A stretch of 64,000 bases of DNA from Bacillus manliponensis (GCF_000712595.1 NZ_JOTN01000006.1:124001-188000), one strand, 5' to 3'; shown: positions 1-8,329, counted from the stretch's first letter. The notes: a model not told the origin generated them from the sequence alone. A program made the numbers and translations.

Positions 1-50
1 CCTAGAGTTATTTGAAGGGGGGACCATCCTTATTATTCTTGAATTATAAG

Positions 51-284
51 TTAAATGCTTTGTGAGATAAGCCCTGCATAGTATTTAGGATCACCAGTAG
101 AATAATAGTTGTACCATAATTCAATACTTTCACTGGGAAACACATTCAAATACTGTATAATGTGTTTCGCCCACAATAAACCTCCTGCTGAACTTGCTGT
201 AATGAAATTACGATCAACAAAAGATTGAGATTCAATATATAGCTCTTTTCCATTGTATTGCTTTGAGAAGTGAGAATATTCATA
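51..284 (-). pseudogene. C-terminal relic of a DJ-1/PfpI-family protein
   Basis: The minus strand reads openly for about 77 codons to a TAA, with a segment reading FITASSAGGLLWAKHI and ending in YYAGLISQSI. This looks like the C-terminal part of a DJ-1/PfpI (class I glutamine amidotransferase-like) protein. There is no start codon or ribosome site. An in-frame stop sits directly upstream (285-287), inside the terminator hairpin of the neighbouring gene, so the N-terminal half has been lost. The family assignment is by eye from a short piece. Confidence 0.5.
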
Positions 285-286
285 TT

Positions 287-325
287 AAAAAATCGATTCC
301 TTTATAGTTAGGAATCGATTTTTTT
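287..325 (-). terminator. Rho-independent terminator of the GNAT gene
   Basis: The arms AAAAAATCGATTCC and GGAATCGATTTTTT flank a short A/T loop, with T-runs on both strands. It lies just beyond the stop of the minus-strand acetyltransferase. Confidence 0.85.
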
Positions 326-336
326 CTTGAAAATTA

Positions 337-792
337 CTATTCATTTATAGATTTAATAACAGCCATTTCTCTCCCGAATCGATCACCATGATCAATGAAA
401 CCTAAACTTGCATATAAATGATGAGCCCCTTTATTATCTGGATGATAACCAACAATAATCTTTGTCGCATCCGGTAACTGAGTTATTTCTTCCATCATTA
501 ATTCAGTTGCAGCTTTTCCAACACCTTTTCCTTGGAATGCCTTATCGATCATGATTCGATATACCCAGTAACCATCTAGTTCTTCTTTAACAGAATTAAA
601 CATAAGAAAACCAGCTACTTTTTCTTCGTAATAAATTGCGTACGGTTTTAGTGTTGGCTCAAATTTTGATTGTGCGATGGAAATTGCATTTGGTTCCATA
701 TACTGCTGTTGCTCTTCGAATAACTCAAGTGTACAACACTCGTACCAGTTTTCCTCGTTTAATGGAATAAGTTTAACAAAATTTGTATTCAT
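337..792 (-). CDS. GNAT-family N-acetyltransferase
   Basis: This 151-aa protein has the length of a single GNAT domain. The acetyl-CoA pyrophosphate-binding loop reads QGKGVGKAATELMM (about residues 86-99), followed by the usual beta-5/alpha-4 segment (NKGAHHLYASLGF). It should transfer an acetyl group from acetyl-CoA to a small molecule or protein amine in the cytoplasm; the substrate cannot be inferred. The ATG is preceded by GGAAGGGG at proper spacing. A 19-codon ORF with its own ribosome site lies immediately upstream on the same strand and may be its leader. A strong hairpin follows the stop. Confidence 0.85.
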   Translation of the reverse strand: MNTNFVKLIPLNEENWYECCTLELFEEQQQYMEPNAISIAQSKFEPTLKPYAIYYEEKVAGFLMFNSVKEELDGYWVYRIMIDKAFQGKGVGKAATELMMEEITQLPDATKIIVGYHPDNKGAHHLYASLGFIDHGDRFGREMAVIKSINE

Positions 793-837
793 CTATTTTT
801 CCCCTTCCGAATTGAGGGAAGACGCAAAACTATGTTG

Positions 838-897
838 TTAATTCGGCGTAATCCCTTTGTATTGAATTGCATTGAAAAGCATTGTATGTTTCATCAT
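838..897 (-). CDS. possible 19-aa leader peptide or microprotein upstream of the GNAT gene
   Basis: The reading frame MMKHTMLFNAIQYKGITPN follows a very strong ribosome site (GAAGGAGGCG, about 7 bases before the start) and ends 46 bases before the GNAT ATG. The ribosome site is stronger than that of the larger gene, which argues for translation. It could be a cis-acting leader peptide or a free microprotein. I do not recognise a family. Function is unknown. Confidence 0.4.
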   Translation of the reverse strand: MMKHTMLFNAIQYKGITPN

Positions 898-999
898 GAA
901 CGCCTCCTTCAACAAATAGTTTTTACAGATAATCTGTACATTTAAGAGTATATCATTATATTAGATTTTTATCAAACTTTTCTGAATTTTATATCATTA

Positions 1000-1022
1000 T
1001 ATACTTGAATGAAGTATATAAT
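1000..1022 (+). promoter_or_regulatory. PadR promoter with overlapping dyad (candidate autoregulatory operator)
   Basis: The perfect inverted repeat TATACTT-GAATG-AAGTATA (1000-1018) overlaps a consensus -10 TATAAT (1017-1022). PadR regulators commonly bind such A/T-rich dyads in their own promoter. The predicted transcript would start only about ten bases before the PadR ATG. Confidence 0.5.
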
Positions 1023-1039
1023 TCTGTTAAATTTATCCT

Positions 1040-1378
1040 ATGGATAGAACAAGTTTAATTAAAGGTCACTTAGAAATGTGTGTATTATCTATTTTATCGA
1101 AAGGAAAAAGTTATGGTTATGAAATTATGAAGGAGTTAGATGAACATAATTTAAAATTGAAAGGAGTAGGCAGTATTTATCCGATTTTGACAAAATTAAA
1201 AGATAAGGAGTGGGTAAATACGTACCGGGAAATGACGGATAGCGGAAAGGTTAGAGTATATTATGAAATTAATGAGAAGGGGAAGCTACATCTTCAGCAA
1301 AAGATTTCTGAATGGTTAGAGTTACAGTCAGATATTAAATCGTTACTACGAAATGGCGGATGGGAAGGAGACGTATAA
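1040..1378 (+). CDS. PadR-family transcriptional regulator
   Basis: The 112-aa protein is a single winged-helix domain of the short PadR-like type. It opens with LIKGHLEMCVLSILSKGKSYGYEIM, carries the turn-and-wing segment GVGSIYPILTKLKDKEWV, and ends with a short helix. PadR proteins usually repress their own operon and respond to envelope stress or small ligands. The first ATG is used; no ribosome site is visible and the -10 box is only about 17 bases upstream, so the message may be nearly leaderless. It is followed without a gap by a HAAS-domain membrane protein, the usual PadR partner. Confidence 0.9.
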   Translation: MDRTSLIKGHLEMCVLSILSKGKSYGYEIMKELDEHNLKLKGVGSIYPILTKLKDKEWVNTYREMTDSGKVRVYYEINEKGKLHLQQKISEWLELQSDIKSLLRNGGWEGDV

Positions 1379-1897
1379 ATGAATATAAAATTGACCACGG
1401 CAGAGAAACATTTTTTAAATCAAGTTCTTACGGGGTTAGCACAATATGAAATAAGTGAAGCGGATAGAAAGGTTGTCGAGCAACAGTTATTAGAACACAT
1501 TGAAGAATCTCGTGAATATGAGCAAGATAGTATGAGTCAGCTCGGAGATCCAGAAACATTTGTGAAAGATTTTCTAGAAATCCATGAAATAGATCTTCAT
1601 TCAGAAATAAAACATATGCGCAAACCTACACATCAAACAAAAACATTAATTGCTACAGGATTTTTCACTTCAATTGTTACATACATCATGTCACAATTTC
1701 TACTTTCTATGTTTTTAACACAATCATTTAGTCCACTACAGACAAATCAATCGTTCAACTACAATGTTTTCTATCACATATCAGATAATTCATGGTGGAA
1801 TGCCATGTTAATGCTCATTAGTATTTCAATTTCTTTACTTATTTCTTTATGTGTCGTTTTATATATGAGAAAAAGAGATTCAGTAAGGAGTGTGTAA
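1379..1897 (+). CDS. HAAS-domain (DUF1700-like) two-helix membrane protein
   Basis: The N-terminal ~75 residues form the HAAS-type helical domain (EQQLLEHIEESREY, then LGDPETFVKDFL), which is typically encoded beside PadR regulators. Two membrane segments follow at about residues 95-118 and 140-162, and the protein ends in a basic tail. It probably acts as a membrane-bound sensor or adaptor for the PadR protein. The start ATG is only two bases beyond the padR stop and its ribosome site (GGAAGGAG) lies in the end of padR, so the genes are coupled. Confidence 0.8.
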   Translation: MNIKLTTAEKHFLNQVLTGLAQYEISEADRKVVEQQLLEHIEESREYEQDSMSQLGDPETFVKDFLEIHEIDLHSEIKHMRKPTHQTKTLIATGFFTSIVTYIMSQFLLSMFLTQSFSPLQTNQSFNYNVFYHISDNSWWNAMLMLISISISLLISLCVVLYMRKRDSVRSV

Positions 1898-1898
1898 G

Positions 1899-3362
1899 AT
1901 GAAGCGAATAAAGAATCTATTTGCTTTTAACTTCTTCATATGTACGATGTTGCTGTTACTACCTACCTCAATAGTTTCTGCAGAACAGCAGATTAGCAGT
2001 AAACTAGATACTTATGTTGAAAATTTTTTAACAGAACAAAGCATTCCAGGAGCTGCAATTGCTATTGTTCATGAAAATGATATTATGTACTCCAACTCGT
2101 GGGGGATAACAGAAGAAACCGAAAAAAATGTAACGTTAGAAACTCCGTTTACAATTGGATCAATAAGTAAATCATTAACGGGTTTAGCAGTAATGAAATT
2201 AATGGAAGACAACAGTATACGCCTAGACGACCCCATCCAAAAATATATTCCCTCGTTTACGTTAAAGGATAAAGAAGCAGCATCACAAATAACAATTAAA
2301 CATTTACTAACACAAACAAGTGGGATTAGTACGTATACCGGTTTATCTATATCAGATCAAGAATCTAAAGGGCCGGGTGCCATTCAGGAAAATGTAAAGG
2401 CTTTATCAAATGCTGAGTTAACGGCCAAACCTGGAGAAAAACATCAATATAGCAATGCAAATTTTTTAATTCTTGGTGCTCTCATCGAAGAAGTAACAAA
2501 TCAAACGTATGCTGAGTATATGGAACAACACGTATTTTCTCGATTAGGCATGAAACATGAAGCAGCTAATCATGAAGCAGCCCATGAAAAAGGATATGCT
2601 TCTGGATATCAGTCTTGGTTTGGGGTTCCGCGAAAGAGTGAGGTAACATACGACGATGGTGGAGCACCATACGGATATATAACTGCAAGCGCAGCAGATA
2701 TGATCCAATATATTAAATTTCTTAGTGGACATGATGAAAGTAATTTCTTAACGGAAGAGAATAGGGGGCTTTATGCAACTCCTTATGTACAAACAGGGGG
2801 AAATCGTTATTACGGACTTGGTGTACGAATCTCAAATCCAAATTCTAAAGATGAAATGATATGGCACTCAGGATCCACGCCCGATTCACGTGCAGAAGTA
2901 TTTTACATACCTGAAACAGGATATGGTGGCATCATTCTTACGAACAAAAACCACATTTTAGAAGAAGAGGCGCTTATACATTTAAAACAAGGGATTATCA
3001 ACGTTTTACATGGTGAGGAACAAGTTGAAATTCCGAAGTATAACCCTATTGTCCAGTTTATGATGGTTGGGGTCATATGCTTACTTTTCACAATATGTGT
3101 GTACTTACTAGTAAAAATGAAATCTTGGAAAATTCGTAGAAGAATTTTGTGGAGAGTATCCGGATCTTTATGTTTATTTTTATCTATTATGATGATTCCA
3201 ATATTCACTTATAGTACAGGGTCTCCGTGGCACACGATACAAGTATTTGCTCCCGATGTCGCGTTGTTAAGTATATGTATCGTTACACTTTTAGCAGTAA
3301 CAGGTTTATTATCGGTATATACTTCATTTAAAACATACAAGGAAAGAGAATTTAAAATGTGA
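1899..3362 (+). CDS. secreted/membrane serine hydrolase (beta-lactamase/PBP fold)
   Basis: This is a 487-aa class C beta-lactamase-like protein. It has an N-terminal signal peptide (hydrophobic residues 7-27, cut near VSA), the SxxK nucleophile motif SISK (Ser88-Lys91), a YSN motif (YxN) and WHSG in the HxG position. About 100 C-terminal residues hold three membrane helices, so the catalytic domain is anchored outside the cell. The ATG at 1899 is chosen because AAGGAG lies 8 bases before it; a GTG at 1890 overlaps that ribosome site. Substrate is unknown; peptide or D-amino-acid bonds are usual for the family. It is the third gene of the PadR operon. Confidence 0.85.
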   Translation: MKRIKNLFAFNFFICTMLLLLPTSIVSAEQQISSKLDTYVENFLTEQSIPGAAIAIVHENDIMYSNSWGITEETEKNVTLETPFTIGSISKSLTGLAVMKLMEDNSIRLDDPIQKYIPSFTLKDKEAASQITIKHLLTQTSGISTYTGLSISDQESKGPGAIQENVKALSNAELTAKPGEKHQYSNANFLILGALIEEVTNQTYAEYMEQHVFSRLGMKHEAANHEAAHEKGYASGYQSWFGVPRKSEVTYDDGGAPYGYITASAADMIQYIKFLSGHDESNFLTEENRGLYATPYVQTGGNRYYGLGVRISNPNSKDEMIWHSGSTPDSRAEVFYIPETGYGGIILTNKNHILEEEALIHLKQGIINVLHGEEQVEIPKYNPIVQFMMVGVICLLFTICVYLLVKMKSWKIRRRILWRVSGSLCLFLSIMMIPIFTYSTGSPWHTIQVFAPDVALLSICIVTLLAVTGLLSVYTSFKTYKEREFKM

Positions 3363-3379
3363 TGAGAGGACGGCTTCAT

Positions 3380-3970
3380 GTGGAAAATCGAATTGGAAAA
3401 ATGCTGGAGTTTTTACGAATAATTGATCAATTTAAATCAATTGAAAGAAGAACAAAAGTCTCTAACAATAATCGTCAAGAAAATGACGCTGAGCATACGT
3501 GGCATATGTGTATGTTTGCTCTTTTAATGAATAAAGAAGTAGAGGAAGAGGTTAATTTAGAAAAAGCGTTAAAATTAATATTAATTCATGACCTTTGCGA
3601 AATATATGCTGGTGATACATATGCACATGATATTTCAGCTAGAAGAAATAAGAAACAACGAGAAGATGAAGCGGTGAAACAACTATTTTGTAAGCTGCCA
3701 GCAGATTTAGAGTTTGAGTTTTACGAACTGTGGAATGAATACGAGGAAAATGAAACGAAAGAGGCTAACTTTGCGCATGCAATCGATAAAATACAAGCAT
3801 TTGCGCAAAATGTACATACAAACGGTGAAGTATGGCAGGAAAATAAGGTTACGCCAGATAAAATTATGAAACATAATGAGAGTTGGCGAAAGCAAAACGA
3901 GACGTTCCAAGAGCTATTTCAGTATCTTTGGCAAATTGCTGAAAAAGAAAATATGTTTTATATGAAATGA
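3380..3970 (+). CDS. HD-domain nucleotidase-like hydrolase
   Basis: This ~196-aa HD-superfamily protein resembles YfbR/YGK1-type 5'-deoxynucleotidases. The metal ligands are visible as H in DAEHTWH, HD in LILIHDLCEIYAGD, and a distal D in FAHAIDKIQAF. It should hydrolyse phosphate from a nucleotide in the cytoplasm. The chosen GTG has GAGAGGA nine bases upstream. A GTG/ATG pair at 3359/3362, overlapping the upstream stop, is an equally readable alternative that would add seven residues. It is the last large gene of the PadR operon. Confidence 0.8.
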   Translation: MENRIGKMLEFLRIIDQFKSIERRTKVSNNNRQENDAEHTWHMCMFALLMNKEVEEEVNLEKALKLILIHDLCEIYAGDTYAHDISARRNKKQREDEAVKQLFCKLPADLEFEFYELWNEYEENETKEANFAHAIDKIQAFAQNVHTNGEVWQENKVTPDKIMKHNESWRKQNETFQELFQYLWQIAEKENMFYMK

Positions 3971-3979
3971 TAGAAAGGA

Positions 3980-4138
3980 ATGAGAGAAATAGAGATTCTT
4001 GTTGTTTTTCTTGTTATATTTTGTATAAGTGCATTTTTGAATTTGCTGTTACATACGACCGCAAAGAAAGATTGGATTATATCTTTAGGGTTGAGTATGT
4101 TAGTAACAATCATGAGTATTGCATTGACGGCACATTGA
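3980..4138 (+). CDS. small two-helix membrane protein
   Basis: A 52-aa frame starting MREIEILVVFLVIF is very hydrophobic, with two predicted membrane segments separated by TTAKKDW, and ends just before a terminator. A purine-rich AAAGGA directly abuts the ATG, which is unusually close. This frame looks more like a real protein than the overlapping +1 frame, which is rich in Cys and Asn and runs into the terminator. Function is unknown. Confidence 0.5.
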   Translation: MREIEILVVFLVIFCISAFLNLLLHTTAKKDWIISLGLSMLVTIMSIALTAH

Positions 4139-4145
4139 TAAAAAT

Positions 4146-4180
4146 AAAAAAAGACACATCCTTCAATATGTGTCTTTTTT
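4146..4180. terminator. bidirectional terminator
   Basis: The stem AAGACACAT/ATGTGTCTT carries A and T runs on both sides. It serves the PadR operon on the plus strand and the glyoxalase gene on the minus strand. Confidence 0.85.
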
Positions 4181-4635
4181 CAATTTCCTTTAGTTAACTT
4201 CTCCCAATTCTCAAAAGAATATCTCTCTGTAATATGCTTAAATTCATCTGGTACATCTATATAACACATTAACTCTAAACTATTACCATCTGGATCAGTA
4301 AAGTATACAGACGCATTTCCTTGATGTGGACGAATGAACGGATCGACAGGTGTGTTGTTGTCAAAAGGTTCAATCCCGATGGAACGAAGCCACGTTAACG
4401 ATTCTTTCATATCTTCATATGAAACTCGAAAAGCAATATGCCGTAAAGAAGGGTGGTAACGAGTTCCATATTCCTTCCCCTCCCATAAGCCGATCCAACT
4501 TCTTCCTTCTTCAATCCAAAAGAAAGCTGTATTTTCATTATGCCACGCAAGTTTTAATCCTAATTTTTGATAAAACTTAATTGAATCTTGTAAGTTACGA
4601 ACTGGTAAGTGTGCCTCATATAAACCTTGAATCAT
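4180..4635 (-). CDS. glyoxalase/VOC-superfamily protein
   Basis: The 151-aa protein has two beta-alpha-beta-beta-beta modules of the vicinal oxygen chelate fold. Likely metal ligands are His in YEAHLPV and HIAFRV and Glu in DGNSLELMCY. Family members act in fosfomycin resistance, ring cleavage or methylglyoxal disposal, and the sequence does not settle which. The ATG at 4635 has GGAGG at good spacing; the frame continues open to 4680 without a better site. It is transcribed alone and shares a terminator with the opposite operon. Confidence 0.8.
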   Translation of the reverse strand: MIQGLYEAHLPVRNLQDSIKFYQKLGLKLAWHNENTAFFWIEEGRSWIGLWEGKEYGTRYHPSLRHIAFRVSYEDMKESLTWLRSIGIEPFDNNTPVDPFIRPHQGNASVYFTDPDGNSLELMCYIDVPDEFKHITERYSFENWEKLTKGN

Positions 4636-4833
4636 TGTATTTTCCTCCAAATTTTCTGTTCTTAAATAGTAATATAGCAAATTTTGCAGAATTCAAAATC
4701 CAATGAAAGTAGGAGTGATAGGTACATCTTTAGTATTAGTGTTTCTGAAATGAAATATAACAGTTTCTTCTTGCATGATAGCCATAAGCCGATATACTTA
4801 ATAAGGTAAATATAGAGCAAGGAGCAAGTAATA

Positions 4834-5013
4834 ATGATTCGTTTACGTATTGAAGGAACAGAAGAGGAAATAGCGCATTTTCTAAAACAAATGCCACATG
4901 TACCAGGTTATGAAAAAACATATGACCGTGAACCAAGAAGAGGTAATAACCCAAAATATGCAAATAGTAAAAATGTGTTAACGTATCTCACATATAAAAA
5001 ACAAGAAGCTTAA
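4834..5013 (+). CDS. small conserved Bacillus protein (DUF3970-like)
   Basis: A 59-aa protein starts MIRLRIEGTEEEIAHFLKQM, has a basic central stretch (DREPRRGNNPKY) and ends with a Lys-rich tail. AAGGAG lies nine bases before the ATG. It resembles the short DUF3970 proteins of Bacillus; function is unknown. The terminator hairpin overlaps the last codons. Confidence 0.7.
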   Translation: MIRLRIEGTEEEIAHFLKQMPHVPGYEKTYDREPRRGNNPKYANSKNVLTYLTYKKQEA

Positions 5014-5041
5014 GGATCCTCCTTAAGCTTCTTGTTTTTTT
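5001..5041 (+). terminator. terminator overlapping the end of the DUF3970-like gene
   Basis: A perfect 16-bp stem (5001-5016 with 5020-5035) and a 3-base loop are followed by a T-run. The left arm contains the last codons and the stop. The T-run merges with the left TTTAT of the bcr1 derivative. Confidence 0.9.
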
Positions 5042-5088
5042 ATCCCGCATTAACAGCTCGTAAAAGCCTGATTGAAGTTTCACTTTAT
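5039..5088 (+). repeat. internally deleted bcr1-type repeat (50 bp)
   Basis: It begins TTTATCCCGCATTAACAG and ends TGATTGAAGTTTCACTTTAT. These match the two ends of the 158-bp copy at 51782, but about 108 bp of the interior is missing. TTTAT is retained at both ends. Identification as bcr1, the B. cereus-group repeat with TTTAT ends, rests on these ends and on the three copies in the window. Confidence 0.7.
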
Positions 5089-5160
5089 TAGAAAGAAGGC
5101 TTTTTATATTTTATGTAGAATTTTTATGTTTTGAGAAAAGAACGAAAGGAGCCTTTCAGT

Positions 5161-5193
5161 ATGCCAACTTATTTCATCATTTCCTTCAGCTAA
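5161..5193 (+). CDS. possible 10-aa leader peptide before a serine hydrolase
   Basis: The frame MPTYFIISFS follows AAAGGAG at fair spacing and ends 30 bases before the next gene's start. The ribosome site lies in a small hairpin (GAAAGG/CCTTTC). It could be a leader peptide or chance. Confidence 0.25.
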   Translation: MPTYFIISFS

Positions 5194-5223
5194 TATTTCT
5201 TAATAAAAGAGTGAGGTAATGAT

Positions 5224-6816
5224 ATGTTACACATAAAAGATATTGAATTACAAATAGAAAAAGATGTACGAAGCAAAGTTGTACCTGGTTTCGCATTATC
5301 TATTATAAATGAAAAAGAGATTTTATATAAAAATGCATGGGGAAAAACGAATTGGGAAGAATCTACTTCTTCTATTACAGCTGATACACTATTTCGCATC
5401 GGTTCCGTTAGTAAGACATTAACGGCAACATTAATGATGAAGCTTGTACAAGAGGGGGTTTTACAATTAGATGTCCCAGTTCGGAAGTATGTACCGCATT
5501 TTACTTTGCAACATCATGAAGCTGCTGAAACAATTACACTTCGCATGTTGTTAAGTCATACTGCCGGCTTACCTGATGGAGGTGAAGTGAATGGACCTCG
5601 CGATCAAGAAGGATGGAACAGTTATATAGAAACAATCGTTCCTAATTTACAATTAGTGAATCCACCTGGTGCATTATATTCGTATGGGAATCATGCTTAC
5701 AATATAGCAGGGTATGTTGCACAATACGTATGTAACAAACCATTTGCAGAGCTTATGAAAGAATATATATTTGAACCTCTTGGAATGAATAGGACGATGT
5801 ATGACCCACTAGCAGCAATGACATATCCGCTTGCGTTAGCGCATGAAAAGACAAGTGAAGGCAATTGGAATGTGCAACATCAATTTGCGGAAAACATAAC
5901 AAATTATCCATCCTTTTTTGGGATGTCTACCATAACAGATTTATCTCGCTTTGCAATAATGCATGTAAATAAAGGTGTTTTAGATGGTAAAGTTTTTTTG
6001 CAGTCAGACATGATAGAAGAGATGCACACAAAACAAATTGATAATTATACGTTAAGTGAATTTGGTAGCTGCTTAGGTCTTATATCAGAACAAGAACACG
6101 GATATAAAATGCTTTGGCATAGCGGTGCGATTAGTACGTATAAATGTTTTCTTGTATTCTTCCCAGAGAAAAAGATTGGCTTCTTGACGATGGCAACGCA
6201 AGAATATGGATGGAGTATTATTGAGATGTTGATTGACCAATTTATCGGTCCAGTAGTAGAAGGAAATCTTCAAATAATTGAAGCTAATCCTGCATGTTGG
6301 AAAGAATATGAAGGCAATTATTTAGGTCCTAAAAGAGGATTTGCAGAGATAACAATTGAAGAAAATTGTCTTATGATGGAATGGAACGGTGAAAAAATGC
6401 TATTAGAAGCAACTCGAAACGACTTCTATATTGCGCACCATAAGGAAGATAAGATTTCAGTTGGGTTTCGAGTGATAGATAATAGCTTAAAATATGTCAT
6501 TATTAATGGAAGTGCTTGTAAGAGTACAACTCTTCAGAGAGAAACGGTTCAGCAGACAGCGTGGACGGAATATGAAGGAACGTATTCAAATGGTGTCTTT
6601 CAGTTTTCGTTTACAACAGTAGAAGGAAAACCAGTATTTGTGGATGAAGAGCAACATTTTATGTGTACGCCTGTAACCGCTTCTATCTTTTATGCAGGAG
6701 AATATGGGTTACTTCGATTCACAAAAAATGCGGAAGGAGTGCGAGTTCTATCCATTCAAGATGCATGGAATTTAGAACATGTGGAAGAGAAGACGATTAG
6801 GAGGAAAAGTGAATGA
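5224..6816 (+). CDS. serine hydrolase (beta-lactamase/PBP fold) with C-terminal beta domain
   Basis: The 530-aa protein has the class C beta-lactamase-like domain at about residues 5-340: SVSK (Ser61-Lys64) as SxxK, YGN as YxN, and WHSG as HxG. Two repeats of a lipocalin-like beta domain follow, each beginning WKEYEGNY or WTEYEGTY, as in Pab87/DUF3471-type proteins. There is no signal peptide or membrane segment, so it is probably cytoplasmic. The ATG follows GAGG. The stop overlaps the next start (ATGA), coupling it to a GNAT. The hydrolysed substrate is unknown. Confidence 0.85.
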   Translation: MLHIKDIELQIEKDVRSKVVPGFALSIINEKEILYKNAWGKTNWEESTSSITADTLFRIGSVSKTLTATLMMKLVQEGVLQLDVPVRKYVPHFTLQHHEAAETITLRMLLSHTAGLPDGGEVNGPRDQEGWNSYIETIVPNLQLVNPPGALYSYGNHAYNIAGYVAQYVCNKPFAELMKEYIFEPLGMNRTMYDPLAAMTYPLALAHEKTSEGNWNVQHQFAENITNYPSFFGMSTITDLSRFAIMHVNKGVLDGKVFLQSDMIEEMHTKQIDNYTLSEFGSCLGLISEQEHGYKMLWHSGAISTYKCFLVFFPEKKIGFLTMATQEYGWSIIEMLIDQFIGPVVEGNLQIIEANPACWKEYEGNYLGPKRGFAEITIEENCLMMEWNGEKMLLEATRNDFYIAHHKEDKISVGFRVIDNSLKYVIINGSACKSTTLQRETVQQTAWTEYEGTYSNGVFQFSFTTVEGKPVFVDEEQHFMCTPVTASIFYAGEYGLLRFTKNAEGVRVLSIQDAWNLEHVEEKTIRRKSE

Positions 6817-7406
6817 AAGCCAATCAATCACAGGAGTTATTAATTATAGATTGCGATGAAATATTTTTGCGCGAGTTTCACGTTGAAGATACAGAAGATA
6901 TTTACACAATTGCGAAACAGCCTGAAGTTTCTAAATTCCTTCCAGATTGGCAATCAACAAAAGAACAAAGAATGAATTGGCTTACAAATGATGATATACC
7001 AGAGAATAAAGCATTTTTGAAAGCCGCATCTCAAATGAATGTTACAGATGAGTGTTTACGATTAGCTGTAATTTTAAAACAAACTGGCAAGTTTATCGGC
7101 TGGTGCTGCTCTGGAATAAAAGAAGAATTACTACCTCCTAATCGGGAGGTTATGTATGCAATATCTAAAGATTATCAAAAAAGAGGGTATGGAACAAAAG
7201 CATGTAAAGGTTTAATTCACTATCTATTTACAGAAACGAATGTGAATCATCTTAATGCAATAGCGCTTGTACGAAATGCAGCTTCTAATAAGGTAGTCGA
7301 AAAAAGTGGACTTCAGTTCATGCGAAATATTGAAATTGAACATGAACTATATAATCACTACACACTTATAAAAAATGAATGGATAATTGCTAAAAACTTG
7401 AGATGA
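6813..7406 (+). CDS. GNAT acetyltransferase (RimJ/RimL type)
   Basis: This 197-aa protein is a RimJ/RimL-like GNAT. It opens LLIIDCDEIFLREF, has acetyl-CoA loop QKRGYGTKACKGL and the typical helix NAASNKVVEKSGL. Translation is coupled to the serine hydrolase by an ATGA overlap, so the two products probably act on the same compound, for example a peptide-like antibiotic. That link is inference from gene order. Confidence 0.85.
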   Translation: MKANQSQELLIIDCDEIFLREFHVEDTEDIYTIAKQPEVSKFLPDWQSTKEQRMNWLTNDDIPENKAFLKAASQMNVTDECLRLAVILKQTGKFIGWCCSGIKEELLPPNREVMYAISKDYQKRGYGTKACKGLIHYLFTETNVNHLNAIALVRNAASNKVVEKSGLQFMRNIEIEHELYNHYTLIKNEWIIAKNLR

Positions 7407-7558
7407 TTTCATTATCCAACATATCGCTATTAATTATACCCAAATAAGTCCAGATCCTTATGCATAACTTTCCGTCACCTGAAACATAACTAATGGTGAG
7501 CCATTGTTTATTTTTTATTAGATGCAATGATATGGAAAGATAATAAGGAGGAATAAAT

Positions 7559-7807
7559 ATGGGATTTATTTGGTCTTTAATTGTTGGTGGTATTTTAGGG
7601 TGGATTGCTAGCCTGATTACAGGTAAGGATATCCCTGGTGGTGTAATAGGAAATATTATCGCCGGTATGATTGGTGCTTGGGTTGGTTCAGCGATCATGG
7701 GAGATTTTGGTCCGGTTATTGGCGGATATGCAATCATTCCAGCTTTAATAGGAGCAATTATTTTAATCTTTATCGTAAGTTTCATTATGCGTATGTTTAG
7801 GAAATAA
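7559..7807 (+). CDS. GlsB/YeaQ/YmgE-family membrane protein
   Basis: An 82-aa Gly-rich protein of three membrane helices, starting MGFIWSLIVGGILGWIASLI. It has the family's usual length and the Gly-Gly pattern of the transglycosylase-associated family. A strong AAGGAGG precedes the ATG. Members are stress-linked membrane proteins of unclear function. A terminator follows. Confidence 0.9.
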   Translation: MGFIWSLIVGGILGWIASLITGKDIPGGVIGNIIAGMIGAWVGSAIMGDFGPVIGGYAIIPALIGAIILIFIVSFIMRMFRK

Positions 7808-7819
7808 TTGATAATTATT

Positions 7820-7858
7820 AAGAAGGCTGTTTGTACTGATAAACAGCCTTCTTTCTTT
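7820..7858 (+). terminator. terminator
   Basis: AGAAGGCTGTTT and AAACAGCCTTCT enclose an 8-base loop and are followed by T-rich sequence, after the GlsB-type gene. Confidence 0.85.
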
Positions 7859-7918
7859 ATTTTTGTAATACGTTACATAATCTGTTATGCTTGTTACATA
7901 CAACTTGGAGGTGTCAAT

Positions 7919-8314
7919 ATGAAAACTTTTACAGTCAACTTTCATCAAGAAGATAACGCAAAATCAACAACTGTACATAAGTTAAGTGAAGAAGATTTCA
8001 ATAAAGCAACAGAGGGCGGAACTCGCCACTTGTTTGATTTAGATACAAATGTAGGATTCTTCGTATTTTTTGATGCAGAAGATGCAGAAGGAAATGAGCA
8101 ATATTTAATGCTTCAATATGAAGGAGATCATGAGGAGCCAAGCGCTTGCTACGGTTTTGATCTGAAATTGTTCTATCAATTTTTAGCACTATACTTAAAT
8201 GACCTTGAGTTCCAAGGTGAAACAGATGAAGAAGAGGAAGAACACGGTCCAATTCACCATTTAGCACATTTACTGTACCATATCGTTGAAGATGGAAAAT
8301 CAGTAGAAGTATAA
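7919..8314 (+). CDS. uncharacterised acidic Bacillus protein
   Basis: A 131-aa soluble acidic protein starts MKTFTVNFHQEDNAKSTTVH and contains a run of Glu (TDEEEEEHG) before a His-rich helix. The ATG at 7919 follows TTGGAGGTG at ideal spacing; the frame is open further upstream through a terminator, which is not coding. I do not recognise a family. It is a single-gene unit with a terminator. Confidence 0.75.
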   Translation: MKTFTVNFHQEDNAKSTTVHKLSEEDFNKATEGGTRHLFDLDTNVGFFVFFDAEDAEGNEQYLMLQYEGDHEEPSACYGFDLKLFYQFLALYLNDLEFQGETDEEEEEHGPIHHLAHLLYHIVEDGKSVEV

Positions 8315-8329
8315 AATAGCTATACAAAA

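Noticed and set aside
3967-4197. 76-codon plus-strand frame
   Set aside because: It is Cys/Asn-rich and runs through a terminator; the hydrophobic frame starting at 3980 is more protein-like.
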